NCBI GenBank assembly: GCA_020428585.1
Contig: JAGQMP010000029.1
Coordinates: 1 to 14,619 of the forward strand
DNA from: Patescibacteria group bacterium
GTDB taxonomy: Bacteria; Patescibacteriota; Minisyncoccia; Phycocordibacterales; UBA1006
DNA length: 14,619 nucleotides
Direction of reading: 5' to 3'
In this document: positions 1 to 4,807 of the stretch, in pieces
How the letters are laid out: every line of letters starts with the position of its first letter
Numbering within the stretch: position 1 is the stretch's first letter
Notes under the pieces: generated by a model
What the model was told of the DNA's origin: nothing
The model's input: the letters and a program-made list of their open reading frames with translations, nothing else
The model's database searches: none
Translations under genes and position numbers: made by a program

Positions 1-14
1 TTTCACTGTTATCT

Positions 15-50
15 ACCACTTCATCCCACTTGTATTCTACTTCATCCCAC
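15..50 (-). promoter_or_regulatory. MraZ-box-like tandem repeats (probable mraZ/dcw control region)
   Basis: Read on the minus strand, the 12-mer GTGGGATGAAGT occurs twice with a 21-nt period (50-39 and 29-18). Within each copy, TGGGA is followed after 5 nt by a degenerate second box (TAGAA, TGGTA). A further GTGGG lies at 80-76. MraZ is known to bind TGGGN direct repeats spaced by 5 nt in front of its own gene, the first of the division and cell-wall cluster. I infer that mraZ starts just left of position 1, which cannot be seen here. The repeats themselves are seen; the regulator is inferred. Confidence 0.45.
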
Positions 51-81
51 ATTATGGTGCAAACATGAAACCTCACCCCAC

Positions 82-90
82 TGTGGATAA
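82..90 (-). promoter_or_regulatory. Single consensus DnaA box
   Basis: TTATCCACA on the minus strand matches the DnaA 9-mer consensus exactly. It stands alone, directly upstream of the GTGGG boxes, with no AT-rich unwinding element or second copy in view. It could be a transcriptional DnaA site or a chance match. Confidence 0.3.
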
Positions 91-112
91 GTCAAAGTTG
101 GTGTATTTAAGC

Positions 113-139
113 AAAAAGAAAACCCGTCCTGCGACGGGT
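113..139 (-). terminator. Rho-independent terminator of the 121-residue gene
   Basis: On the minus strand a perfect 7-bp stem, ACCCGTC/GACGGGT with loop GCAG, is followed by a T-rich run (TTTTCTTTTT). It begins 8 nt after the stop codon of the gene at 147-512 and separates that gene from the putative mraZ control region. Confidence 0.8.
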
Positions 140-146
140 CTTGCTT

Positions 147-512
147 TCATTCGAGAATCAATTTCGCGGGAATTTCATTCCGCGCAAGAATTTCAGCCAT
201 CAATTCCTGCTTGGCGCCAATTCCTTGCTTGATCCATTTTTTCAGAAAAGATCGTGCTTTTCGAACAGATCGCAGGTAGGCATCAACCCTGCGAACAGCA
301 CGATACATACCTACGCAAGCAAGAAAGATCATAAATTCTTTTTGAGATTTTTCTTCCAAAAAGATTTCTTCAAGTTCGGTTTGATGATCAAAGCTCAAAG
401 ATTGAGCCAAGGCCACCTTACGCTTTGGATTCTTTTCTTCAAGGAATCCATCAATTCTTTCGATAATATGATTTCGTTTCTTGATTGTCAGTGATTGAGT
501 TTTTGCTCTCAT
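147..512 (-). CDS. Hypothetical small basic protein (121 aa)
   Basis: I do not recognise a family. The 121-residue product is highly charged and predicted mostly helical. Lys/Arg-rich stretches lie at residues 11-33 and 71-96 around an acidic segment at 45-58. There is no signal peptide and no membrane segment; residues 60-70 are the only hydrophobic patch. The basic helices could bind nucleic acid, but that is a guess. It has its own near-consensus promoter and a clear terminator, so it is probably a real single-gene unit. No Shine-Dalgarno precedes the ATG at 512. Confidence 0.7.
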   Translation of the reverse strand: MRAKTQSLTIKKRNHIIERIDGFLEEKNPKRKVALAQSLSFDHQTELEEIFLEEKSQKEFMIFLACVGMYRAVRRVDAYLRSVRKARSFLKKWIKQGIGAKQELMAEILARNEIPAKLILE

Positions 513-535
513 GGTTAAGCAGTTTTAGGTTTGTA

Positions 536-567
536 ATTATATTAGACAACAAAAGATATCTTGTCAA
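536..567 (-). promoter_or_regulatory. Sigma70-type promoter of the 121-residue gene
   Basis: On the minus strand a perfect -35 TTGACA (567-562) and a -10 TAATAT (544-539) are separated by 17 nt. A TATAAT overlaps the -10 at 541-536 with 20-nt spacing. The predicted transcript has a leader of about 20 nt. Confidence 0.7.
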
Positions 568-585
568 TTAATGACAACCTATTAG

Positions 586-610
586 AAAACCGGACGATAT
601 CTCCCGTTTT
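586..610 (-). terminator. Possible terminator of the 99-residue gene
   Basis: A 9-bp stem with one central mismatch (AAAACGGGA/TCCGGTTTT read on the minus strand) and a 7-nt loop ends in TTTTC. It lies just after the stop codon at 616. The short T-run makes this a moderate call. Confidence 0.4.
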
Positions 611-615
611 GTCTT

Positions 616-915
616 TCAACAATTTAATTGTTCCAGCCGACGCATCTTTTCTTTTGAACATTTGATACAACCACAAGTGGGTTTAATCCCCTCTTTCAAG
701 AGATCAGCGCGAAATTTAATGAGTTGGTTCATCCTCAGGAAAGCACGCTTACAACCAAGTTTCGTCAAAAAATCGGTGTGCGAATACCAGTCATATTTGC
801 TCATCCACGATTCCTCGAGGAGAACGGTTGGATATTTTTGGTGCAATGTTATTGCTCTGTCCTTGGTGGGATCATCACAAAATTTTTTAATATCATCAAA
901 TACTATGTTAGTCAT
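616..915 (-). CDS. Hypothetical Cys-rich small protein (99 aa)
   Basis: The family is not recognised. The product is 99 residues with a cluster CGCIKC at 81-86 and further cysteines at 13, 55 and 99. The C-x-C-x2-C cluster could bind a metal ion, but the usual second CxxC half of a zinc ribbon is absent. Residues 38-55 are rich in aromatic residues (W, Y, F). There are no membrane segments. It has a plausible promoter of its own and is divergent from miaA. The start at 915 is the first ATG after the promoter; there is no Shine-Dalgarno. Confidence 0.65.
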   Translation of the reverse strand: MTNIVFDDIKKFCDDPTKDRAITLHQKYPTVLLEESWMSKYDWYSHTDFLTKLGCKRAFLRMNQLIKFRADLLKEGIKPTCGCIKCSKEKMRRLEQLNC

Positions 916-946
916 TATTGTGTTGTTTGTTTTTGGTTTGAAATTT

Positions 947-974
947 ATTTTATATTATTTTTATGAAATATCAA
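947..974 (-). promoter_or_regulatory. Probable promoter of the 99-residue gene
   Basis: TTGATA (974-969) and TAAAAT (952-947) on the minus strand are spaced by 16 nt, each one base off consensus. The sequence around is very AT-rich, which weakens the call. Confidence 0.4.
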
Positions 975-998
975 ATATCCCATCTACCCTAATTAGCT

Positions 999-1004
999 TA
1001 TAGT
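999..1004 (+). promoter_or_regulatory. -10 element next to the miaA start
   Basis: TATAGT ends 8 nt before the ATG at 1013. Transcription starting about 7 nt downstream of a -10 would give an almost leaderless mRNA. No convincing -35 is seen. The same arrangement recurs at several other genes in the window, which supports it. Confidence 0.4.
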
Positions 1005-1012
1005 GAACCAGT

Positions 1013-1939
1013 ATGCAATGGTTTTATCGCCTGTTCAATAAAAAACCAAAGATTCTCGTCATACTTGGACCAACCGCGACGGGAAAAACCAGTCTGGCGA
1101 TTCATCTGGCACAAGGTTTCAACGGTGAAGTGATCTCAGCCGATTCACGGCAAGTCTACCGAGGACTTGATATTGGATCAGCCAAAGTCACCGCCGAAGA
1201 AACTCAAAGGATTCCCCACCATATGATTGATGTCGCCGACCCAAATGATCGCTATACGGTTGCCCGCTATGTGAGCGAGGCGACAAGGGTCATCAACGAC
1301 ATCATTGATCGTAAAAAGGTACCAATCATTTGTGGTGGGACTGGGATGTACATTGATGCGTTGGTGTACGGTCAGATGTTCCCCGAGGTACCGCCGAATG
1401 ATACCTTACGAGAACAACTCAAAAATCGAAGCGAGGACGACCTTTTTGCCGAACTACGACGACGAGATCCTGATCGTGCAAAGATTATTGATCCAAAAAA
1501 TAAAGTCAGGTTGATACGAGCTCTTGAAATCGTAGAATACCTCGGTGCTGTCCCACAGAAAAAAGCTAATAGTAATTACCACCCCCTATTCATTGGAATT
1601 GATATTCCGAAAGAAATTCTTGATGAACGCATCCATCAGCGCATCGTCGACCGTCTCGAAAACCAGGACATGCTGGGCGAGGCCAAACATCTCTGCGCAT
1701 CGGGATTGTCCTATGACCGGATGAAAGAACTGGGGCTCGAATACCGATATATGGCGAGGTATCTCAAGGGAGAATTAAGCTACCAAGATATGATTAATGA
1801 ATTATCAACCGCAACTCGCAGGTTCGCCAAACGTCAGCGCACTTGGTTCAAACGAAATAAGGATATTTATTGGTTTAATCCGCTGGCAGATCAGGAAGCT
1901 ATCAAACAGATGGTTGTCCAATTTCTATCAAAATCGTGA
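1013..1939 (+). CDS. miaA: tRNA dimethylallyltransferase MiaA
   Basis: MiaA transfers a dimethylallyl group from DMAPP to N6 of adenosine 37 in tRNAs reading UNN codons; this aids decoding by tRNAs such as the Trp, Tyr and Cys species encoded nearby. Seen: P-loop GPTATGKT at residues 19-26, the SADSRQVY signature at 42-49 with the catalytic Asp44 position, IGSAK at 54-58, GGTGMY near 108-113, and the C-terminal RQRTWFKR motif. The length (308 aa) is normal for the family. Ten residues precede the usual N-terminus, so a short extension is possible, but ATG 1013 sits at the right distance from a -10 box. The DoxX-like gene follows after 14 nt and is probably co-transcribed. Confidence 0.95.
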   Translation: MQWFYRLFNKKPKILVILGPTATGKTSLAIHLAQGFNGEVISADSRQVYRGLDIGSAKVTAEETQRIPHHMIDVADPNDRYTVARYVSEATRVINDIIDRKKVPIICGGTGMYIDALVYGQMFPEVPPNDTLREQLKNRSEDDLFAELRRRDPDRAKIIDPKNKVRLIRALEIVEYLGAVPQKKANSNYHPLFIGIDIPKEILDERIHQRIVDRLENQDMLGEAKHLCASGLSYDRMKELGLEYRYMARYLKGELSYQDMINELSTATRRFAKRQRTWFKRNKDIYWFNPLADQEAIKQMVVQFLSKS

Positions 1940-1953
1940 TAAAATAAAAAAGT

Positions 1954-2301
1954 ATGATTATCACCTGGATTCTGCGCATCGTGCCAGCTCTTATTGTGCT
2001 ACAAACTTTGCGTTATAAATTTACCGGCCATCCTGAATCAAAAGAATTGTTCGAGCGACTACAGATGTTGGGTCTTCCTGAACAGTATGGACGCCTCGGG
2101 ACGGGGATTTTGGAACTGATTTTTGGTGTTCTTATCCTCATCCCAAAAACCAGCGACATCGGAGCGATCGGAATTGGAATTCTGATGTTAGGTGCTTTCG
2201 TATCACACCTGACTAAGCTTGGATTCAAGGGTAACAACCTCCCGCTTGCGATTTCAGGTCTCGTAGCTCTGGGATGTAGCATTGCCCTGTTATTGATGTA
2301 A
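1954..2301 (+). CDS. DoxX-like integral membrane protein (115 aa)
   Basis: A small hydrophobic protein with four likely membrane helices at about residues 2-18, 48-63, 68-88 and 95-114. A polar stretch (21-47) follows the first helix and contains the KFTGHPES and LPEQYGRLGTGILEL segments typical of DoxX/DoxD-like proteins. DoxX-family proteins are inner-membrane proteins linked to quinone or redox chemistry in some organisms; the function here is not known. It lies 14 nt after miaA and is closed by a terminator, so the two form a short operon. No Shine-Dalgarno is visible. Confidence 0.8.
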   Translation: MIITWILRIVPALIVLQTLRYKFTGHPESKELFERLQMLGLPEQYGRLGTGILELIFGVLILIPKTSDIGAIGIGILMLGAFVSHLTKLGFKGNNLPLAISGLVALGCSIALLLM

Positions 2302-2311
2302 TCCCACAACA

Positions 2312-2336
2312 AAGCTATCTTCACAGATGGCTTTTT
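2312..2336 (+). terminator. Rho-independent terminator of miaA-doxX
   Basis: AAGCTATC/GATGGCTT forms an 8-bp stem with one G-U pair and a 6-nt loop, followed by TTTTTG. It starts 11 nt after the stop codon. Confidence 0.8.
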
Positions 2337-2375
2337 GTGTAGATATTTTCGACGATTCCTGTATATTGGATAACC

Positions 2376-2397
2376 ATAGAGTTTCGCTCTATTTTTT
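2376..2397 (+). terminator. Hairpin plus T-tract just upstream of tRNA-Trp
   Basis: ATAGAG/CTCTAT with loop TTTCG is followed by six T, ending 8 nt before the tRNA. It has terminator form, but an efficient terminator already stands at 2312. It may be a second terminator or a leader hairpin of the tRNA transcript. Alternatively TTGGAT (2366) and TATTTT (2390), 18 nt apart, could make this the tRNA promoter, with the hairpin incidental. Confidence 0.35.
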
Positions 2398-2404
2398 AAA
2401 ACAA

Positions 2405-2475
2405 GGGCCTATAGTTCAGTGGTAGAATAGCGGTCTCCAAAACCGTTGACCTAGGTTCAAATCCTAGTGGGCCCG
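2405..2475 (+). tRNA. tRNA-Trp (anticodon CCA)
   Basis: A complete 71-nt cloverleaf. The acceptor stem pairs GGGCCTA with TGGGCCC, with discriminator G. The D-arm GTTC/GAAT carries the AGTGGTA loop. The anticodon stem GCGGT/ACCGT encloses CTCCAAA with anticodon CCA, the variable loop is 4 nt, and the T-arm CTAGG/CCTAG holds TTCAAAT. The 3' CCA is not encoded and must be added by a nucleotidyltransferase. It converges on rpmG. Confidence 0.95.
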
Positions 2476-2478
2476 CAC

Positions 2479-2511
2479 AAAGAAAACAGCTCGTGATGAG
2501 CTGTTTTCTTT
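2479..2511. terminator. Bidirectional terminator between tRNA-Trp and rpmG
   Basis: A perfect 14-bp inverted repeat (AAAGAAAACAGCTC and its complement) with a 5-nt loop. Its A-rich and T-rich ends serve as the U-tract on either strand. It starts 3 nt after tRNA-Trp and ends 9 nt from the rpmG stop codon, so it can end both convergent transcripts. Confidence 0.9.
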
Positions 2512-2520
2512 ACACAAGAA

Positions 2521-2697
2521 TTATTTTTTCTTGTGCATCTTCTTGGTCTCGGTAAAGGTGACCCGTTTTTTCAACTTCTTGCTGAATTTTACGAGCGAGA
2601 GTTTATCGGCATTAGCGAACTTTTTCTTGTTTCGCTTGGTTACCACATGCTCGTCGGCATCGCTGTTGTATAGAGTAATGAGGTTATCTTGTGACAT
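2521..2697 (-). CDS. rpmG: 50S ribosomal protein L33 (cysteine-free form)
   Basis: A 58-residue protein found by direct translation. The N-terminus MSQDNLITLY, the TKRNKKK segment (20-26) and the block DKLSLVKFSKK...VTFTETKK (31-53) match the L33 pattern of a KNK turn followed by KLxLxKF and the ETK ending. The two CxxC zinc-binding pairs of C-plus L33 are absent (NSDA at 11-14, SKKL at 39-42), so this is the zinc-independent C-minus type. A basic tail (KKMHKKK) extends the family length by a few residues. It is the last gene behind the pilin-like gene, 69 nt after its stop codon and in the same frame, with no other start codon between. No Shine-Dalgarno is seen. Confidence 0.85.
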   Translation of the reverse strand: MSQDNLITLYNSDADEHVVTKRNKKKFANADKLSLVKFSKKLKKRVTFTETKKMHKKK

Positions 2698-2766
2698 ATG
2701 CGTAATCTTAATGCCCTTGGTAAAGGCCTTTAATGACCACCACCTTACCCTATCGTCCGAAAAAAA

Positions 2767-3189
2767 TCAACGAAGGGCGTTGAATTCGGCAGCTTGCTTG
2801 CAGCTATGAACACGAGGCGGGATTTCGCGGCTTTCACACGAGACTCCGTCTCCATCAACGCAATAATGGAAATCAGACCGCAACTGGGTACACACCATCA
2901 TCTGTTGAAATCGAGGGGGTTCCGTCTCGCAGGTGATGCGTTTACCGTATTCCTCGATCAATTCATCAACGACGATGCTGATTGATCCCTTTGAACAGGC
3001 CTGGTAGAACGAACCCTTGCTCTGTTGGTAAAAGAACATCTCACCTTGGATGGTGGTCATTTTTGATTTTGCATAAGCATCAGACAAATCAACGGTAGCC
3101 CCATCAATAAAAGGGATCGCTGAGAAGGTCATAGCAACAATAGCAATAAAGAGAAGAATAAATTGTGTTTGTACGCGGTGGTAGTTCAT
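2767..3189 (-). CDS. Pilin-like secreted or membrane-anchored protein (140 aa, six Cys)
   Basis: A single hydrophobic helix at residues 9-28 is followed by an extracellular-type domain. A helix at 41-58 (KMTTIQGEMFFYQQSKGSF) resembles the helix-plus-turn that follows the membrane segment in type IV pilins (xxELYYxxNGSY). FHYCVDGDG at 107-115 resembles the C-terminal YCVDSxG motif I associate with CPR pilins. Six cysteines (65, 87, 100, 110, 118, 130) suggest disulfides outside the membrane. The canonical prepilin peptidase site and GFTLIE motif are missing, so it is either a divergent minor pilin or a pilin-derived protein. It starts 22 nt after the preceding membrane-protein gene and precedes rpmG. 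Confidence 0.6.
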   Translation of the reverse strand: MNYHRVQTQFILLFIAIVAMTFSAIPFIDGATVDLSDAYAKSKMTTIQGEMFFYQQSKGSFYQACSKGSISIVVDELIEEYGKRITCETEPPRFQQMMVCTQLRSDFHYCVDGDGVSCESREIPPRVHSCKQAAEFNALR

Positions 3190-3211
3190 AACGAGATGAT
3201 ACGATGAGAGA

Positions 3212-3598
3212 TTAACTTTTAGTAAATTCTTTTTGTACGTCGTGGCGTAGAATCAATATGAGACACCACGACATCATAATGAATCCAACAATACCAAAGG
3301 CGGGGGTGAGGTACGGGAACAAATGATGTGCCGCGTCCGGCACCCAGAACGAGAACAAAAATTCAAGAATAGGTCTAACTACCCCGAGGATTGATAGGAC
3401 AAGGGCACCCCACCAGACCACTTTGCGCCCCGTATCAACGTGTAGGGCAACCGCAATAAGACCAAGGACCCACAAGGATGAAAAGAACAGCTGGAGGCCC
3501 GGTAACTTTATGAAAAAAAGTACTACAAAGTTAAACAAGAGAACGAGGCCAGCGTAGGCGACGAAGAGATCGCGAATCATTCGTACCTGTGATGTCAT
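3212..3598 (-). CDS. Hypothetical four-helix membrane protein (128 aa)
   Basis: The product is 128 residues with four membrane helices at about 11-31, 36-54, 61-83 and 98-120 and a short charged tail. I recognise no family. The frame stays open upstream as far as 3859, but that extension would be antisense tRNA-Tyr and repeat sequence. ATG 3598 is chosen because it lies exactly 6 nt after a -10 box, a spacing shared by two other genes here, implying a leaderless message. A second ATG at 3580 has AGG 5 nt upstream and is the alternative. The gene probably heads an operon with the pilin-like gene and rpmG. Confidence 0.65.
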   Translation of the reverse strand: MTSQVRMIRDLFVAYAGLVLLFNFVVLFFIKLPGLQLFFSSLWVLGLIAVALHVDTGRKVVWWGALVLSILGVVRPILEFLFSFWVPDAAHHLFPYLTPAFGIVGFIMMSWCLILILRHDVQKEFTKS

Positions 3599-3604
3599 AA
3601 TTAC

Positions 3605-3634
3605 AGTATACCCCGCCTCACACCCCAATAACAA
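3605..3634 (-). promoter_or_regulatory. Leaderless-type promoter of the four-helix membrane gene
   Basis: TTGTTA (3634-3629) and TATACT (3610-3605) are 18 nt apart on the minus strand. The -10 ends 6 nt before the ATG at 3598. Confidence 0.55.
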
Positions 3635-3641
3635 GGCTGGT

Positions 3642-3670
3642 CTGGCAAAAACAAGGCTCTGTGTTATACT
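3642..3670 (+). promoter_or_regulatory. Promoter of tRNA-Tyr
   Basis: CTGGCA (3642-3647), 17 nt, then TATACT (3665-3670). The predicted start gives a leader of about 43 nt containing an AT-rich hairpin, AAAAAG/CTTTTT (3687-3703). The promoter is back to back with the divergent one at 3605-3634. Confidence 0.55.
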
Positions 3671-3719
3671 CGTTCCGTTCTTTTTTAAAAAGTACTGCTT
3701 TTTGAAAAGAATACTAAAT

Positions 3720-3802
3720 GCGTCGGTGGCAGAGTGGTCAAATGCACGGGACTGTAAATCCTGCGACAATCGTCTACGGGGGTTCGAATCCCTCCCGGCG
3801 CA
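3720..3802 (+). tRNA. tRNA-Tyr (anticodon GTA)
   Basis: An 83-nt class II tRNA. The acceptor GCGTCGG pairs with CCGGCGC, with discriminator A. The anticodon stem CGGGA/TCCTG encloses CTGTAAA with anticodon GTA. A long variable region (about 14 nt) is as expected for bacterial tRNA-Tyr, and the T-arm contains TTCGAAT. CCA is not encoded. Confidence 0.95.
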
Positions 3803-3803
3803 C

Positions 3804-3831
3804 AAATAAATACCCATTCGGGTATTTATTT
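3804..3831 (+). terminator. Terminator of tRNA-Tyr
   Basis: A 12-bp stem, AAATAAATACCC/GGGTATTTATTT, with loop ATTC, starts 1 nt after the tRNA. The T-rich 3' arm serves as the U-tract. Confidence 0.8.
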
Positions 3832-3841
3832 TTGGCCGGGA

Positions 3842-3969
3842 GAACGTGACCTGCGTCACGTTCGTAGGGATTCGAAAGGCGGAGCCATGTCCGATCTGAA
3901 CGTAGTGAAGCAGGACGGGCGAGCCGGGGTCGCGGAAGATTGCATCGCAATCTATCTGTGACTGAATCC
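3842..3969. repeat. GC-rich palindromic segment downstream of tRNA-Tyr
   Basis: This is a noncoding block of about 130 bp that is clearly more GC-rich than its flanks. It opens with a perfect 9-bp hairpin, GAACGTGAC/GTCACGTTC (3842-3863, loop CTGC). It then carries AGGGATTCGAA (3866-3876), the exact reverse complement of the tRNA-Tyr T-arm at 3783-3793. Near its right end is a 7-bp hairpin, AGATTGC/GCAATCT (3937-3953). GGATTC (3868) and GAATCC (3964) pair across the block. No convincing reading frame is present. It looks like a repeated palindromic element or tRNA-derived debris; copy number cannot be judged from one window. Confidence 0.6.
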
Positions 3970-3983
3970 TTTTAATGCAAGAT

Positions 3984-4007
3984 AAAACCCCAATACTTTG
4001 GGGTTTT
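3984..4007 (-). terminator. Terminator overlapping the end of the seven-helix membrane gene
   Basis: A perfect 10-bp inverted repeat, AAAACCCCAA/TTGGGGTTTT, with a 4-nt loop. Its right arm touches the stop codon at 4009-4007. The T-rich arm functions on either strand, so it could also stop read-through from tRNA-Tyr. Confidence 0.75.
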
Positions 4008-4666
4008 TACAATACTTCTTTAATTACCCAAACTAGGGTTACAAATGCCCACGATATTAAGTTCCACTCGTCGGCTCTCCTTACCCATCGCTCTCGATTC
4101 TTTTTTTCAGACCAAACAATTATTAACCTCATAAGAATAGATACGTGTCCAACAAAAATTGCGACAAACGTTAGTCCTTCACCCGATCCTTGAATGATCA
4201 TAAGAATACCAAGACCAAATTGGGGTATGGATTTTAGGAAAATACCATTAAGTCCCTTGGTCGCGCTGTCTCTAAAAAAATTAACATGTTTTGTTAGAGA
4301 TCGAGCGATTGTGAATATTAATCCGCTCAAGGCACACGATAGTATGATGGTATCCATAACCAACCATGAATAGTCTTCTACTCTCAGAAAAACAAAACAA
4401 ATAAGTATGATACCTCCAAGAACCCAAGCGAGAAACTGAAGAATGAGATTCCAATTCTTCGCCTGAAATGAAAGTATAAGGCTAAGAATCATACTGAGGT
4501 TAAAAGAGATATACATGCCAAGAGAAATACCCCTGACTGTTTCTTCTGCTCTTTCAATTTGTGAACTATTGAAATAATAGGCACAAATCACTCCAACAAT
4601 CGTTGCGAAGTAGTAGAATGCTTTTTTACCGTGGAGCAACCACCGTTTTTTTGGTAGTTGCTTCAT
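4007..4666 (-). CDS. Hypothetical multi-pass membrane protein (219 aa)
   Basis: About seven membrane helices are visible, at residues 16-32, 47-67, 72-94, 99-121, 146-160, 164-185 and 201-216, with positively charged loops at 121-139 and 187-199. A SIPQ tetrapeptide at 146-149 before helix five recalls PQ-loop proteins, but that alone does not place it in the family. No transport or enzyme motif is recognised. The gene is AT-rich compared with clpB and infB and stands alone between a near-consensus promoter and a strong terminator. This would fit an accessory gene. Confidence 0.7.
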   Translation of the reverse strand: MKQLPKKRWLLHGKKAFYYFATIVGVICAYYFNSSQIERAEETVRGISLGMYISFNLSMILSLILSFQAKNWNLILQFLAWVLGGIILICFVFLRVEDYSWLVMDTIILSCALSGLIFTIARSLTKHVNFFRDSATKGLNGIFLKSIPQFGLGILMIIQGSGEGLTFVAIFVGHVSILMRLIIVWSEKKNRERWVRRADEWNLISWAFVTLVWVIKEVL

Positions 4667-4693
4667 CTTTATAATTTTTAAAGTTTTATATGT

Positions 4694-4721
4694 ATTATAT
4701 ATAAATAACTATATATGTCAA
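4694..4721 (-). promoter_or_regulatory. Consensus sigma70-type promoter of the multi-pass membrane gene
   Basis: Perfect TTGACA (4721-4716) and perfect TATAAT (4699-4694) on the minus strand are separated by 16 nt. The predicted leader is about 20 nt and contains ATATAAAACTTT, shared with the leader of the gene at 10121-10648. Confidence 0.75.
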
Positions 4722-4765
4722 TATGATACAAGGTACGGCTTTGAACAAAAACATAAGGACACTCG

Positions 4766-4807
4766 ATGACTAAAACTATTAAACTTTGGTATTATAGAAA
4801 TATATGA
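4766..4807 (+). CDS. Possible 13-codon leader peptide coupled to the 230-residue gene
   Basis: The frame encodes MTKTIKLWYYRNI and stop. AAGGA at 4755-4759 lies 6 nt before its ATG and is the best-placed Shine-Dalgarno sequence noticed in the window. Its TGA overlaps the ATG of the next gene as ATGA (4804-4807), the classic arrangement for translational coupling. Against it, short frames arise by chance, and an extended -10 inside it (4787-4795) could start a separate message. Confidence 0.35.
   Translation: MTKTIKLWYYRNI
4787..4795 (+). promoter_or_regulatory. Extended -10 element before the 230-residue gene
   Basis: TGGTATTAT has the TGn extension and ends 8 nt before ATG 4804. This would give a nearly leaderless message and competes with the leader-peptide model. 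Confidence 0.35.

Noticed and set aside
1..100. Replication origin suggested by the DnaA box
   Set aside because: Only one box is present, with no AT-rich unwinding element, no dnaA or dnaN and no cluster of boxes.
141..494. Plus-strand frame opposite the 121-residue gene
   Set aside because: The minus-strand frame has a matched promoter and terminator; the plus-strand one has neither.
662..1003. Plus-strand frames upstream of miaA
   Set aside because: They lie opposite the 99-residue gene, lack a promoter or ribosome site and show no motif.
2531..2985. Plus-strand frames opposite rpmG and the pilin-like gene
   Set aside because: They are shadows; the minus-strand products have recognisable features and operon-like spacing.
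3599..3859. N-terminal extension of the four-helix membrane protein through the tRNA-Tyr region
   Set aside because: The extra codons are antisense tRNA-Tyr and the palindromic repeat; the RDSNPRRR-type peptide is a familiar translation of a reversed tRNA. A -10 box places the start at 3598.
3842..3963. CRISPR array
   Set aside because: The repeats here are inverted, not regularly spaced direct repeats, and no cas genes are present.
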